A stretch of DNA of 64,000 bases from Candidatus Tepidiaquacellales bacterium UBA2330 (GTDB lineage: Bacteria > Bacteroidota > Ignavibacteria > Tepidaquicellales > Tepidaquicellaceae): contig DDUU01000059.1 of NCBI GenBank assembly GCA_002344965.1, positions 1 to 64,000 of the forward strand, read 5' to 3'. The notes under the pieces were generated by a model. It ran no database searches and was not told the DNA's origin. It was given only the letters and a program-made list of their open reading frames with translations. A program made the translations under genes and the position numbers. Shown here piece by piece: positions 37,417 through 45,924 of this stretch; positions within the stretch are counted from its first letter, which is position 1, and each line of letters opens with the position of its first letter.

Positions 37417-39026
37417 AAAAGAAATTTTTAATTCCGCTGCTACTTATACTTCCGGTATTACTGTTCATTTCTGCAGGTCTGCTAAAGTATGCGCAGGGTC
37501 CGTATTATCTTAATTTTTATGATCCGAGTTATGTATATCTCATAAACGGACTTAATCTGGCACAGCTTGAAGGATTTGGTGTCGGGCATTTTGACCATCC
37601 CGGGACTACGGTACAGGTGATTTCCGCTATTGTTGTAAAATTTTATTATGCTTTATCATCTTCAGCTACCGACATAGTGTCAGATGTTTTTTCCAGACCT
37701 GAAGTATATTTGATAAAGATCAATATTTTTCTGAACTTCATTAACTGTCTGTTTCTTTTTCTTTTCGGATATTTTATTTATTCACTCTCGAAAAATATTT
37801 TCCTTACATTTTTTTTAATGCTTTCGCCGTTTGCATCCACTGAATTATTTTACGGAATGATCATTGTTACTCCGGACAATCTTCTTATCTCCGCTTCTTT
37901 GATGACTTTGGGTATAATTTTTTACTGTCTTTATAAAAAAGAGCAGACATACAGCGTCATGGAAGTTATTGTATTCGCTTTAATAATTGCATTCGGACTT
38001 GCAACTAAGCTGAATTTCATCCCGATGATTTTTATTCCAATGATAATACTGAACGGTTATAAAAATAAATTTCTGTATCTGATATTTATACTGATATTCT
38101 TTATAATTTTTATTCTTCCCGGTATTTATAACATAGAATATTTTCTTAACTGGGTGGAAGGACTGATATTAAAGGAAGGTAAACACGGTAAAGGAGGAGC
38201 TAACATAATTGACCCGGGTTCGTTTTCAAAAAACCTAGTAAATATCTTCAAGACTGATATCGTATTTGCTGTTTCATATTTTACAGTTTTATCAACATTT
38301 TTATATTTGTTATATACAAAGTATATTCTGAAAAAGGATCTCAGCTTGGTAATGTCTGCTATCCTTACACGAATTCTGACTGCGATTCTAACGGCAATGA
38401 CTCTGCAGATCATTATTGTTTCAAAACATTATGCGCAGTATTATATGATCCCGTCATTTATGCTTTCTCTGACAGGTTTGTATATCTGCTGTTTAGTTTT
38501 CCTCGAATTATATCCGGATAAATTTAAAAATAATGCTAAAACTATTTATGCAGGCGTTATGTCTGCTTTAATAATATGGTTTTCGTATCAGATAATATCT
38601 TCTTACTTTGAAGGAAGAAAGCAGAGTGAAGATGCTATGTCTATGGTAGAATATATAGAAAAGAAATATCCTGACAATATTATTATACCTTCATTCGGAA
38701 GCGCTAACATCGAAGCTCCGCTTGCATTCGCTTCTCAGTATGCCGGAAGCCGCAGAGAAGTATATAAGGAAATTCTCGAAAAAAAACTCAGGTCTGATAT
38801 TTATTTCAATCAGTGGGTAAATGAATTTTATTATCTGTCTGATAGTCAAAATTCCGCAGGCATTTCTCAAAGAGAAAAGCCTGTCCTGATTCAGCTCAGC
38901 CGGTACGGATCAATTAACGAATTTATAAAAAAATTATCGGAAATTACAGGTTACAAAAATATTGAGTATAATGTAATCTTTACAAACAAAAATAATGAAA
39001 GTGTATATGAAATTTTCATGAGATAA
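37413..39026 (+). CDS. GT-C-like membrane protein with DHPG loop, second paralog
   Basis: A 537-residue polytopic protein paralogous to the one at 33472-35076 over its full length. Shared features are the first loop FYDPSYVYLINGLNLA, HFDHPGTTVQVIS (D61-H62-P63-G64), a helix-rich middle with LATKLNFIPMIFIPMIIL, and the late loop VSKHYAQYYMIPS (K338, H339). The conserved loops face the same side as the catalytic loops of GT-C enzymes, which supports a transferase role. It is translationally coupled to the methyltransferase before it. The two copies bracket the methyltransferase-GT2 fusion, suggesting one functional module. Confidence 0.7.
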   Translation: MKKKFLIPLLLILPVLLFISAGLLKYAQGPYYLNFYDPSYVYLINGLNLAQLEGFGVGHFDHPGTTVQVISAIVVKFYYALSSSATDIVSDVFSRPEVYLIKINIFLNFINCLFLFLFGYFIYSLSKNIFLTFFLMLSPFASTELFYGMIIVTPDNLLISASLMTLGIIFYCLYKKEQTYSVMEVIVFALIIAFGLATKLNFIPMIFIPMIILNGYKNKFLYLIFILIFFIIFILPGIYNIEYFLNWVEGLILKEGKHGKGGANIIDPGSFSKNLVNIFKTDIVFAVSYFTVLSTFLYLLYTKYILKKDLSLVMSAILTRILTAILTAMTLQIIIVSKHYAQYYMIPSFMLSLTGLYICCLVFLELYPDKFKNNAKTIYAGVMSALIIWFSYQIISSYFEGRKQSEDAMSMVEYIEKKYPDNIIIPSFGSANIEAPLAFASQYAGSRREVYKEILEKKLRSDIYFNQWVNEFYYLSDSQNSAGISQREKPVLIQLSRYGSINEFIKKLSEITGYKNIEYNVIFTNKNNESVYEIFMR

Positions 39027-39255
39027 TGTTCTGTAGTTTCAGTTCAGATTTATCTTTCCGCTTCATTCTATAATCACCAATATAATTTTATTTCTTACCC
39101 GCTTTTTATTCATCTATTATTTAAAGATACCGTTTTTTAAAATTTTTTACAGGAATGAAATACAAACTGCATAGCAATTTTAGAATGATAATTGAATTAG
39201 TAAACTGATTTATTTATTTTTCTGCTTTATAAATTCAGAGCGAAAGAGGTAAATA

Positions 39256-40290
39256 TTGACTTCAGACAATTCAAGTAAACTTCCGGAATTTAAATTCTCC
39301 CTTGCAGGACAGAAAGCCCGTGAGCTTCCGATGGGTTGGGCAAAGCAGGCAACTGTAATGGATTTTCCTGTTTCTAAAAATATTGCCGGAGTATTAATGT
39401 ATCTTAAACCGCAGGGTCTGAGAGAACTGCACTGGCATGCTAATGCAGCCGAATGGGGTTATGTCATTTCCGGAAATGTAAGAACTACAATTATTAATCC
39501 TGAAGGTCAGTATGAAACAAATGAATTCAGGGAAGGCGATATCTGGTATTTCCCCAGAGGACACGGTCATTCAATAGAAGGACTCGGACCTGACGGAACT
39601 ACATTTATGCTTGTCTTTGATAACGGAGCATTTTCTGAATTTGCAACTTTCAGTATCACAGACTGGCTTGCGCAGACGCCGCGGGAAATTGTATCAAAAA
39701 ATCTGAATGCAGATGCAGCCGATATTAAAGGTCTTCCGGATAAAGAAGTATATATAGTTGAAATAAAAGATAAATTAGTCAACAAAAAATTAAACTCTTC
39801 ACCCCTTACTCATAAATACAGTCTTCTGTCTCAGAATCCTTTGAGAAACTGTGACGGCGGGAAATTATGGCTCGCATCTTCAAAAGTATTTCCGATTTCT
39901 TCAACTATGTCGGGAGGCATTCTTTTATTGGAACCTGAAGCGCTCCGTGAACTTCACTGGCATCCTAATGCAGACGAATGGCTTTATGTAATTTCCGGGA
40001 AGATCCGACTTACTGTATTCGCTTCTTCAGGACTTTCTTCAGTGAATGAGCTTTCGGAAAATGATATCGGCTATACACCTATGGGATACGGACATTCTAT
40101 CGAAAATACAGGCGATGAAGAATGTAAGCTGTTAATAGTTTTTAACAGCGGAGTATATGAAGAAATATCTTTAAGCTCATGGCTTGCTTCCAATCCTGAT
40201 GAACTCATAGCTGCAAATCTGAATCTGCCGGACGAAATTGTCAGAAAATTTTCACAGAAAGAAACTTTTATTATTTCCGGGAAAAAGTAA
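39256..40290 (+). CDS. Bicupin of the oxalate decarboxylase type
   Basis: A 344-residue soluble protein with two cupin domains. Domain 1 has the metal ligands H59, H61 and E66 in ELHWHANAAEW and H105 in RGHGHSIEG. Domain 2 has H234, H236 and E241 in ELHWHPNADEW and H280 in MGYGHSIEN. The spacing and the phrases MGWAKQATVMDFPVS and ITDWLAQTP match OxdC-type oxalate decarboxylases, which are manganese enzymes. The domain 1 lid is SEFAT, keeping the glutamate (E128) but changing the SENST lid of OxdC, so the reaction may differ. The start is TTG with AGAGG six bases upstream. The link to the glycan genes is unclear. Confidence 0.85.
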   Translation: MTSDNSSKLPEFKFSLAGQKARELPMGWAKQATVMDFPVSKNIAGVLMYLKPQGLRELHWHANAAEWGYVISGNVRTTIINPEGQYETNEFREGDIWYFPRGHGHSIEGLGPDGTTFMLVFDNGAFSEFATFSITDWLAQTPREIVSKNLNADAADIKGLPDKEVYIVEIKDKLVNKKLNSSPLTHKYSLLSQNPLRNCDGGKLWLASSKVFPISSTMSGGILLLEPEALRELHWHPNADEWLYVISGKIRLTVFASSGLSSVNELSENDIGYTPMGYGHSIENTGDEECKLLIVFNSGVYEEISLSSWLASNPDELIAANLNLPDEIVRKFSQKETFIISGKK

Positions 40291-40489
40291 TAAGTTAAAT
40301 TTATAAGAATCATATATAAATATATATAAACCTTCTTCATTAAAATTTTTTAGCTGAAATTAAAATTTAAAAAAACTTTTTATCATCAATTCCCCTTCTT
40401 TATATTTCGCAATGTTTTTTAATTAAACAAAATTATTCTGCTTATACAGGATTTAGCTGAAAAAAACCATAAAGTCATTCATACTTTCA

Positions 40490-40520
40490 TTGTAAAAAAT
40501 TTTTAATAAACATATCTTTG
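40490..40520 (+). promoter_or_regulatory. Bacteroidota-type promoter before cysC
   Basis: TTG (40490-40492) and TATCTTTG (40513-40520) are 20 bases apart, which matches the Bacteroidota -33 TTG / -7 TAnnTTTG promoter. It lies about 55 bases before the cysC start, in the 285-base spacer after the bicupin. It would drive the cysC-cysD-cysN set. The rest of the spacer is AT-rich with no other feature. Confidence 0.5.
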
Positions 40521-40575
40521 TTCACAATTTTTATCAATATTATATAAACTTAGTCAGAGCTTTCGGTTTTGACAT

Positions 40576-41184
40576 GTGCAATTTATGACCGGAAAAAATA
40601 TAATTCCCCAGAATCTGACAATCTCAAAAAAGGACAGAAATAAACTACTAGGAAACAGATCATTCGTGATCTGGTTTACCGGACTTTCAGGTTCCGGTAA
40701 ATCCACGCTGGCAAATGAAACAGAAAAAATTCTGAATAAAAAAGGTTATCTTACTTATATTCTAGACGGTGATAATATCAGAGGAGGATTGAACAGAAAT
40801 CTCACATTCAGCGAAGAGGACAGAAAGGAAAACATAAGAAGGATCGGAGAAGTAGCCAAGCTGATGGTTGACGCCGGAATAATTGTTATTACGGCATTTA
40901 TTTCCCCGTTTAGAGAAGACAGGGATGCAGTGAGAAAATTGTTAGATGAAGGAGAATTCATAGAAGTTTATTTGAATACTCCTGTTGAGAAATGTGAAGA
41001 AAGAGATGTAAAAGGATTATATAAAAAAGCCAGAGAAGGAGAGATTAAGGATTTCACGGGAATTAATTCGCCTTATGAAGTCCCTTTAAATCCGGAAGTT
41101 ATAATTAACACGGCTGAAAATACTGCAAAAGAATCAGTAAATGTTTTGTTAAAAAAATTAGAACCTATTTTAAAAAAAATTTAG
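40576..41184 (+). CDS. cysC: Adenylylsulfate (APS) kinase
   Basis: A 202-residue enzyme that phosphorylates APS to PAPS, the sulfate donor. Walker A is GLSGSGKST at residues 36-44; LDGDNIRGGLNRNLTFSEED and the family loop EDRKENIRRIGEVAKLM follow. FISPFREDRDAVR and the end GINSPYEVPLNPE are typical CysC. GTG at 40576 is used, though ATG at 40585 is possible. It is followed two bases later by cysD. No cysH or sulfite reductase is seen here, so the PAPS is more likely used for sulfation than for sulfur assimilation. Confidence 0.94.
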   Translation: MQFMTGKNIIPQNLTISKKDRNKLLGNRSFVIWFTGLSGSGKSTLANETEKILNKKGYLTYILDGDNIRGGLNRNLTFSEEDRKENIRRIGEVAKLMVDAGIIVITAFISPFREDRDAVRKLLDEGEFIEVYLNTPVEKCEERDVKGLYKKAREGEIKDFTGINSPYEVPLNPEVIINTAENTAKESVNVLLKKLEPILKKI

Positions 41185-41186
41185 TA

Positions 41187-42092
41187 TTGGAAAATTATAA
41201 CTTAAGTTATTTAAAAGAACTCGAAGCGGAATCTATTTTTGTAATCCGTGAAGTTGCAGCTCAGTTTGAAAAACCTGCGCTTCTCTTTTCCGGCGGTAAA
41301 GATTCTATACTGCTGGCTCATCTGTCACGCAAAGCTTTTCATCCGGCAAAAATCCCGTTCCCGCTTATTCATATCGATACAGGGCATAACTTCCCTGAAA
41401 CACTTACTTACAGGGATGAACTTGTAAAAACCCTCGGTGTAAAATTAATTGTAGGTTCAGTACAGGACAGCATAGATCAGGGAAAAGTAAAAGAAGAAAA
41501 AGGTTTTGATGCGAGCAGAAATTTGCTGCAGACTGTTACACTGCTTGATACACTTGAAGAATATAAAATCGACGCTGCTATGGGCGGCGCACGAAGAGAT
41601 GAAGAAAAAGCAAGAGCAAAGGAAAGATTTTTCTCGCACAGGGATGAATTCGGTCAGTGGGATCCAAAGAATCAAAGACCGGAACTTTGGAATATTTTCA
41701 ACGGGAAGAAAAATCCGGGCGAACATTTCAGAGTATTTCCGATAAGCAACTGGACTGAGATGGACGTCTGGAATTACATTCACATGGAAAATATTGAAAT
41801 GCCTGTAATTTATTTTACTCATAAAAGACTTTGTATCAGAAGGAACGGGACGCTGCTTGCGCATTCGGAATATCTCAACATCCGCGAATCGGAAAAACCG
41901 GAAATGCTGCAAGTGAGATTCAGAACTATCGGTGATATGACCTGTACGGGTGCAGTATTGTCTGAAGCAAATACCCTTGAAGATATCATAAAAGAAGTTT
42001 CCGTTTCCAGACAGACGGAGAGAGGAACCAGAGCCGATGATAAACGGTCAGAATCTGCGATGGAAGACAGGAAGAAAGAGGGATACTTTTAA
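41187..42092 (+). CDS. cysD: Sulfate adenylyltransferase subunit 2
   Basis: A 301-residue ATP-PPi-type enzyme that with CysN makes APS from sulfate and ATP. The PP-loop is LLFSGGKDSILLAHL, followed by HIDTGHNFPETLTYRDEL. GGARRDEEKARAKERFFS, NIFNGKKNPGEHFRVFPIS and NWTEMDVWNYI are classic CysD phrases. The length is normal and the start is TTG. Its stop codon is followed at once by the inverted repeat that fills the gap to cysN. Confidence 0.95.
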   Translation: MENYNLSYLKELEAESIFVIREVAAQFEKPALLFSGGKDSILLAHLSRKAFHPAKIPFPLIHIDTGHNFPETLTYRDELVKTLGVKLIVGSVQDSIDQGKVKEEKGFDASRNLLQTVTLLDTLEEYKIDAAMGGARRDEEKARAKERFFSHRDEFGQWDPKNQRPELWNIFNGKKNPGEHFRVFPISNWTEMDVWNYIHMENIEMPVIYFTHKRLCIRRNGTLLAHSEYLNIRESEKPEMLQVRFRTIGDMTCTGAVLSEANTLEDIIKEVSVSRQTERGTRADDKRSESAMEDRKKEGYF

Positions 42093-42096
42093 ATAG

Positions 42097-42234
42097 TTAA
42101 CAGTTAATAGTTAGTAGTTAGTAATAAATATTTATCACATACTTCAAATTTTTTAAACTATAAACTACAAATTATTAACTACTAACTATTAACTACTAAT
42201 TGTTAACTATTAACTACTAACTATTAACTGTTAA
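42097..42234. repeat. Perfect 24-bp inverted repeat with TTAACTA-type repeats between cysD and cysN
   Basis: The 143-base gap between cysD and cysN is built from TTAACTA/TAGTTA units. The left arm, 42097-42120, is the exact reverse complement of the right arm, 42211-42234 (24 bases). Further partial copies of the unit sit between 42172 and 42210. The right arm ends one base before the GTG start of cysN. A folded transcript would hide the cysN initiation region. The right-hand unit also forms a short tandem array. Bases and arms were checked by eye. Confidence 0.85.
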
Positions 42235-42235
42235 A

Positions 42236-43495
42236 GTGATAAATTATAAGAATAACGAATTACTGAGATTCACAACTGCCGGAAGTGTTGACGACGGCAA
42301 GAGTACTTTGATCGGTAGGATGCTTTATGATTCCAAATCTATTTTCGAGGATCAGCTTGAGGCAGTAAAGAAATCCAGCGAATACAAAGGTCTTGATTAT
42401 GTTGACCTTTCGCTTCTGACGGACGGACTTAAAGCTGAAAGGGAGCAGAGTATTACAATTGACGTTGCATACAGATATTTTTCAACGCCAAAGAGAAAAT
42501 TCATAATAGCCGACACACCGGGGCATATTCAATATACCAGGAATATGGTAACCGGAGCTTCTACAGCAAATCTCGCAGTGATACTTGTAGATGCCAGGCA
42601 CGGAATAGTCGAGCAGACATGCAGACATTCGCTGATAGCTTCACTTCTGAAAATAAATCACATAGTCCTTTGCATTAACAAAATGGATCTTGTCGGATAC
42701 AGCAAGGATGTTTATGAGAAAATAGTCGAAGACTACAAAAAATTTGCAACAAAGTTAGAGGTCAGGGATATTCAGTTTATTCCTATTAGCGCTCTTATGG
42801 GAGATAATGTCGTAGAAAGATCTGAAAACATGGACTGGTATGAAGGTTCGACTTTATTGTATCTTCTGGAAAACGTTCACATTGCCAGCGATAACAATCA
42901 CATTGACTGCCGATTCCCTGTTCAGTATGTGATAAGACCGCAGTCAGATTTGAATCACGATTACCGCGGATATGCCGGAAGGGTTGCAAGCGGCGTATTT
43001 AAGCCGGGTGATGAAGTTTCCGTATTGCCCTCAGGATTTACTTCAAGGATAAAATCAATAGATACATTCGAAGGTCCGATCTCTGAAGCATTTGCCCCGA
43101 TGTCCGTTACAATGCGGCTTGAAAATGAAATTGATATAAGCCGGGGGGATATGATAGTTAGAGTTTATAATCAGCCGGAATCAGGTCAGGATATAGAAAC
43201 GATAATCTGCTGGCTCAGTTACCATACAATGAACCCGTCTGCAAAATATCTACTGATGCATACAACCAAGGAAGTGAAAGCCATAATAAAGGAAATAAAT
43301 TATAAGTTCGATATAAACACTCTGCACCGCATCGAGAACGATAAGGAAATAAAAATGAATGACATTGCACGGATAAGACTGCGCACTACGCAGCCGTTAT
43401 TTTATGACAGTTACAAAAAAAACAGAAACACCGGAAGTTTGATACTCATTGACGAAGCTACAAAAGTAACCGTAGCTGCGGGGATGATAATCTGA
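42236..43495 (+). CDS. cysN: Sulfate adenylyltransferase subunit 1 (GTPase)
   Basis: A 419-residue EF-Tu-like GTPase that drives APS synthesis with CysD. G1 is GSVDDGKST (residues 16-24), with ADTPGHIQYTRNMVTGAS, then CINKMDLVGYS, and the beta-barrel domains after residue 225 (QYVIRPQSDLNHDYRGYAG). There is no C-terminal APS kinase domain, which agrees with the separate cysC. The GTG start at 42236 directly follows the 24-bp inverted repeat. Twenty-six bases separate it from the sulfotransferase gene. Confidence 0.95.
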   Translation: MINYKNNELLRFTTAGSVDDGKSTLIGRMLYDSKSIFEDQLEAVKKSSEYKGLDYVDLSLLTDGLKAEREQSITIDVAYRYFSTPKRKFIIADTPGHIQYTRNMVTGASTANLAVILVDARHGIVEQTCRHSLIASLLKINHIVLCINKMDLVGYSKDVYEKIVEDYKKFATKLEVRDIQFIPISALMGDNVVERSENMDWYEGSTLLYLLENVHIASDNNHIDCRFPVQYVIRPQSDLNHDYRGYAGRVASGVFKPGDEVSVLPSGFTSRIKSIDTFEGPISEAFAPMSVTMRLENEIDISRGDMIVRVYNQPESGQDIETIICWLSYHTMNPSAKYLLMHTTKEVKAIIKEINYKFDINTLHRIENDKEIKMNDIARIRLRTTQPLFYDSYKKNRNTGSLILIDEATKVTVAAGMII

Positions 43496-43521
43496 TCTAT
43501 CTTAAAATTTAATTATCTCAA

Positions 43522-45687
43522 TTGCTCTCAAATAAATCTCCGATAGGAATCAGTCCTGAAACTTTTAAGGATTTCATATATTCAAAAAATAAACACTTCA
43601 AATATTTTCAGGATAACGGTATAGATATAGCTGTTTTCGGTAAAACAATTAATCCCGAAGAGAGTGATGCTAGAATTTACCAGAATTTACTTGTGTTTGC
43701 ATATGTAACACAAAATCTGAAACCCGGCTCAGTCATACTTGAAATTGGTAATTCGAATAGTCCGGTTTTCAAAGCACTTTCATTGAAAGGATACGACTGC
43801 CGGAAATTAAATTTTAAAATTAATGATCGTGAAACAGATACTTATGATAATGTGAAAACAAAGATAGAATGGATTCTGAAAAATGATAAAGGAGAGATAA
43901 TTAAAGATGAAGATACAACTATCGCTGATTTCTTATATTCTGTTTCTGAATTCGATAAAATTTCCGAAACGCATGAATTGTTTGAGTCTGTTTACATAAA
44001 AATGAAAAATTCAGTAAAGCCGATGGCATACAGTCTTTTATGCTTTGTCGGTTCTATCAACAAGGATAAACAAATATGGAATAATAAATTTTTAAACTAT
44101 CTTTCCGGAAAAAATTTCAATTCGAATATTACTGATCAAAACAGTTTAATTATAAAAGATAAGGATCTTTTTTTTCTTTCTGAATCTTTTTTTGAGAAGC
44201 ATTGGAAACTTTCAAATGAAATAAAATATGAAGAACTCGGAAAGATGTATTCCATTTCTTTACTTCAAAAATTCAACAATCCTTTTCTGATAAATTATTT
44301 TCAGGACTTCACTTATTCAAAGAAATCTCATTTTGATCTGTTTGAAAAGTCCGGATATACCAAAGAAGTTTACGGAAGTGAATTAGATGAAAAAGACCGG
44401 AACATACAAAATTACAGGGAACTTCTTGCTTACAGTCTGATCACTAATAATTTCGAACCAAATTCAAGAATACTAGCAATCGGTGAAGTTTCAGAAAGTT
44501 TAAAAAAGGCACTGTCGCTGAAGTATAATATTTACAAACTAACGAATCCAGAAATTCTTTCAGACAAAACAATAGTAAGCTCTGATGCATCTAAAGCTGA
44601 GATTATTGATGTGAATAATACTCGTTTAAATTTCTTTCCTTTAAAATATTTTGATTTTATCTTTACTGTATCTGAATTCAATAAACTTGAAGACGATCTT
44701 TTTATATTCACAAAAATCGTTACAAACATCAGGACATTAAAAAAGGATTTCGGATATGTGCTGATGAGTTTCTGTAATATTTTTTTTAACGGTGTAGCAT
44801 ACAAAAACAGTTTTATTTATTTCTTATTTAATTATGTTCAGAAAATAAATAAATTTGAAAGACACTATTTACTGCTACAAGATAAAAACTTATATTCGCT
44901 GATTAAGAATGATTATTTTCTCAGCACAAAAGATTCATCAGTTACTGTTACTTTGATCGTATATAGTATTCTCTGGAGGACAATACCGCAGTTACCTATT
45001 ATTTCTTCAGTCAGACCCGGCGATTCATTGAAAAAGAGACCTGCATACATTTTTCATCATATTATGAAAAGCGGAGGTACTTCAGTTGTTTTAACATTAT
45101 ATAAATGGTTTAAAGTAATATTCGATCATACGGAAGATCCGAACGGAATTTACAGAAATATAAATGAGTATTTGAATTATAAGATTAATTTAGAAAATGT
45201 TTACAGTGACTGCTGCATAGCAGCACATTTTCAGTTCAATGGATATTTGCTTCCGCAAAGATATCCTGAGGCGATTCTGAGGAATAAGGAATTCAGAATA
45301 TTTACATTTATACGAGATCCGTTAGAGCTTATGATATCGCTGTATTATTACAGTAAGAGAGGAATTTCAACTACACTGGAAAAATATTTAACAGGACAGC
45401 AGAATTATCTGGCAGAATTTTTTCCATGTAATGAGAATAATTACAAGGAAGTTATTGACAGGTATTTCTTTGTTGGGATTGTAGAAAGGATGCAGGAGTC
45501 TTTTGATAAACTTGCTGAACTCACAGGCAAAAGGAAGGTAACTCTGCCTTTTGTAAATAAATCTGAAAAAGATATTCAGGTTAAAAATCTTTCGCAGGAT
45601 TTCATTGATAATTTCAAAAAAATAAACGAACTGGATTATAAAATTTATAATTACTGTCTCGAAAAGTTTGACAAACACAATAAGTAA
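43522..45687 (+). CDS. Sulfotransferase with two methyltransferase-like modules
   Basis: A 721-residue cytoplasmic protein, TTG start. The C-terminal 220 residues form a PAPS sulfotransferase domain: the 5'-phosphosulfate loop HIMKSGGTS (K516-S521) and the 3'-phosphate motif FIRDPLELMISLYYY (R598, S606). The first 500 residues are two repeats of about 240 residues, each opening with a FxxFxYSKxxHF phrase (residues about 15 and 265). Each has a worn Rossmann start (VILEIGNSNS; RILAIGEVSE) where the methyltransferase glycine motif is lost. A better preserved copy is the free-standing protein at 50766-51494. It lies 26 bases after cysN, so it would use the PAPS made by the cys genes to sulfate glycan. 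The role of the repeats is unknown. Confidence 0.82.
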   Translation: MLSNKSPIGISPETFKDFIYSKNKHFKYFQDNGIDIAVFGKTINPEESDARIYQNLLVFAYVTQNLKPGSVILEIGNSNSPVFKALSLKGYDCRKLNFKINDRETDTYDNVKTKIEWILKNDKGEIIKDEDTTIADFLYSVSEFDKISETHELFESVYIKMKNSVKPMAYSLLCFVGSINKDKQIWNNKFLNYLSGKNFNSNITDQNSLIIKDKDLFFLSESFFEKHWKLSNEIKYEELGKMYSISLLQKFNNPFLINYFQDFTYSKKSHFDLFEKSGYTKEVYGSELDEKDRNIQNYRELLAYSLITNNFEPNSRILAIGEVSESLKKALSLKYNIYKLTNPEILSDKTIVSSDASKAEIIDVNNTRLNFFPLKYFDFIFTVSEFNKLEDDLFIFTKIVTNIRTLKKDFGYVLMSFCNIFFNGVAYKNSFIYFLFNYVQKINKFERHYLLLQDKNLYSLIKNDYFLSTKDSSVTVTLIVYSILWRTIPQLPIISSVRPGDSLKKRPAYIFHHIMKSGGTSVVLTLYKWFKVIFDHTEDPNGIYRNINEYLNYKINLENVYSDCCIAAHFQFNGYLLPQRYPEAILRNKEFRIFTFIRDPLELMISLYYYSKRGISTTLEKYLTGQQNYLAEFFPCNENNYKEVIDRYFFVGIVERMQESFDKLAELTGKRKVTLPFVNKSEKDIQVKNLSQDFIDNFKKINELDYKIYNYCLEKFDKHNK

Positions 45688-45924
45688 AATCATGTATTTC
45701 CCATCAGTATAACTCCCAAAAGAACTTTAAGTTTTATTTCATTAACAATCTAATCAGAATCCTAAACTTTAGTCTAAACTTTTTAGTATTAAAATTTTTT
45801 CAGTTTATATTAGTAAATTTTAAAAGTTTTAATTATATTAAAACACCTCAATAAAAGATCCAAATTCAAATAACATTTTCTATACGACAAATATTTTTTC
45901 GAATTTAATAAATTTTGTCAAATT

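Noticed and set aside
42172..42234. TTAACTA-type array as a possible CRISPR
   Set aside because: The units are too short, have no regular unique spacers and no cas genes are near; it is a simple repeat forming an inverted-repeat arm.
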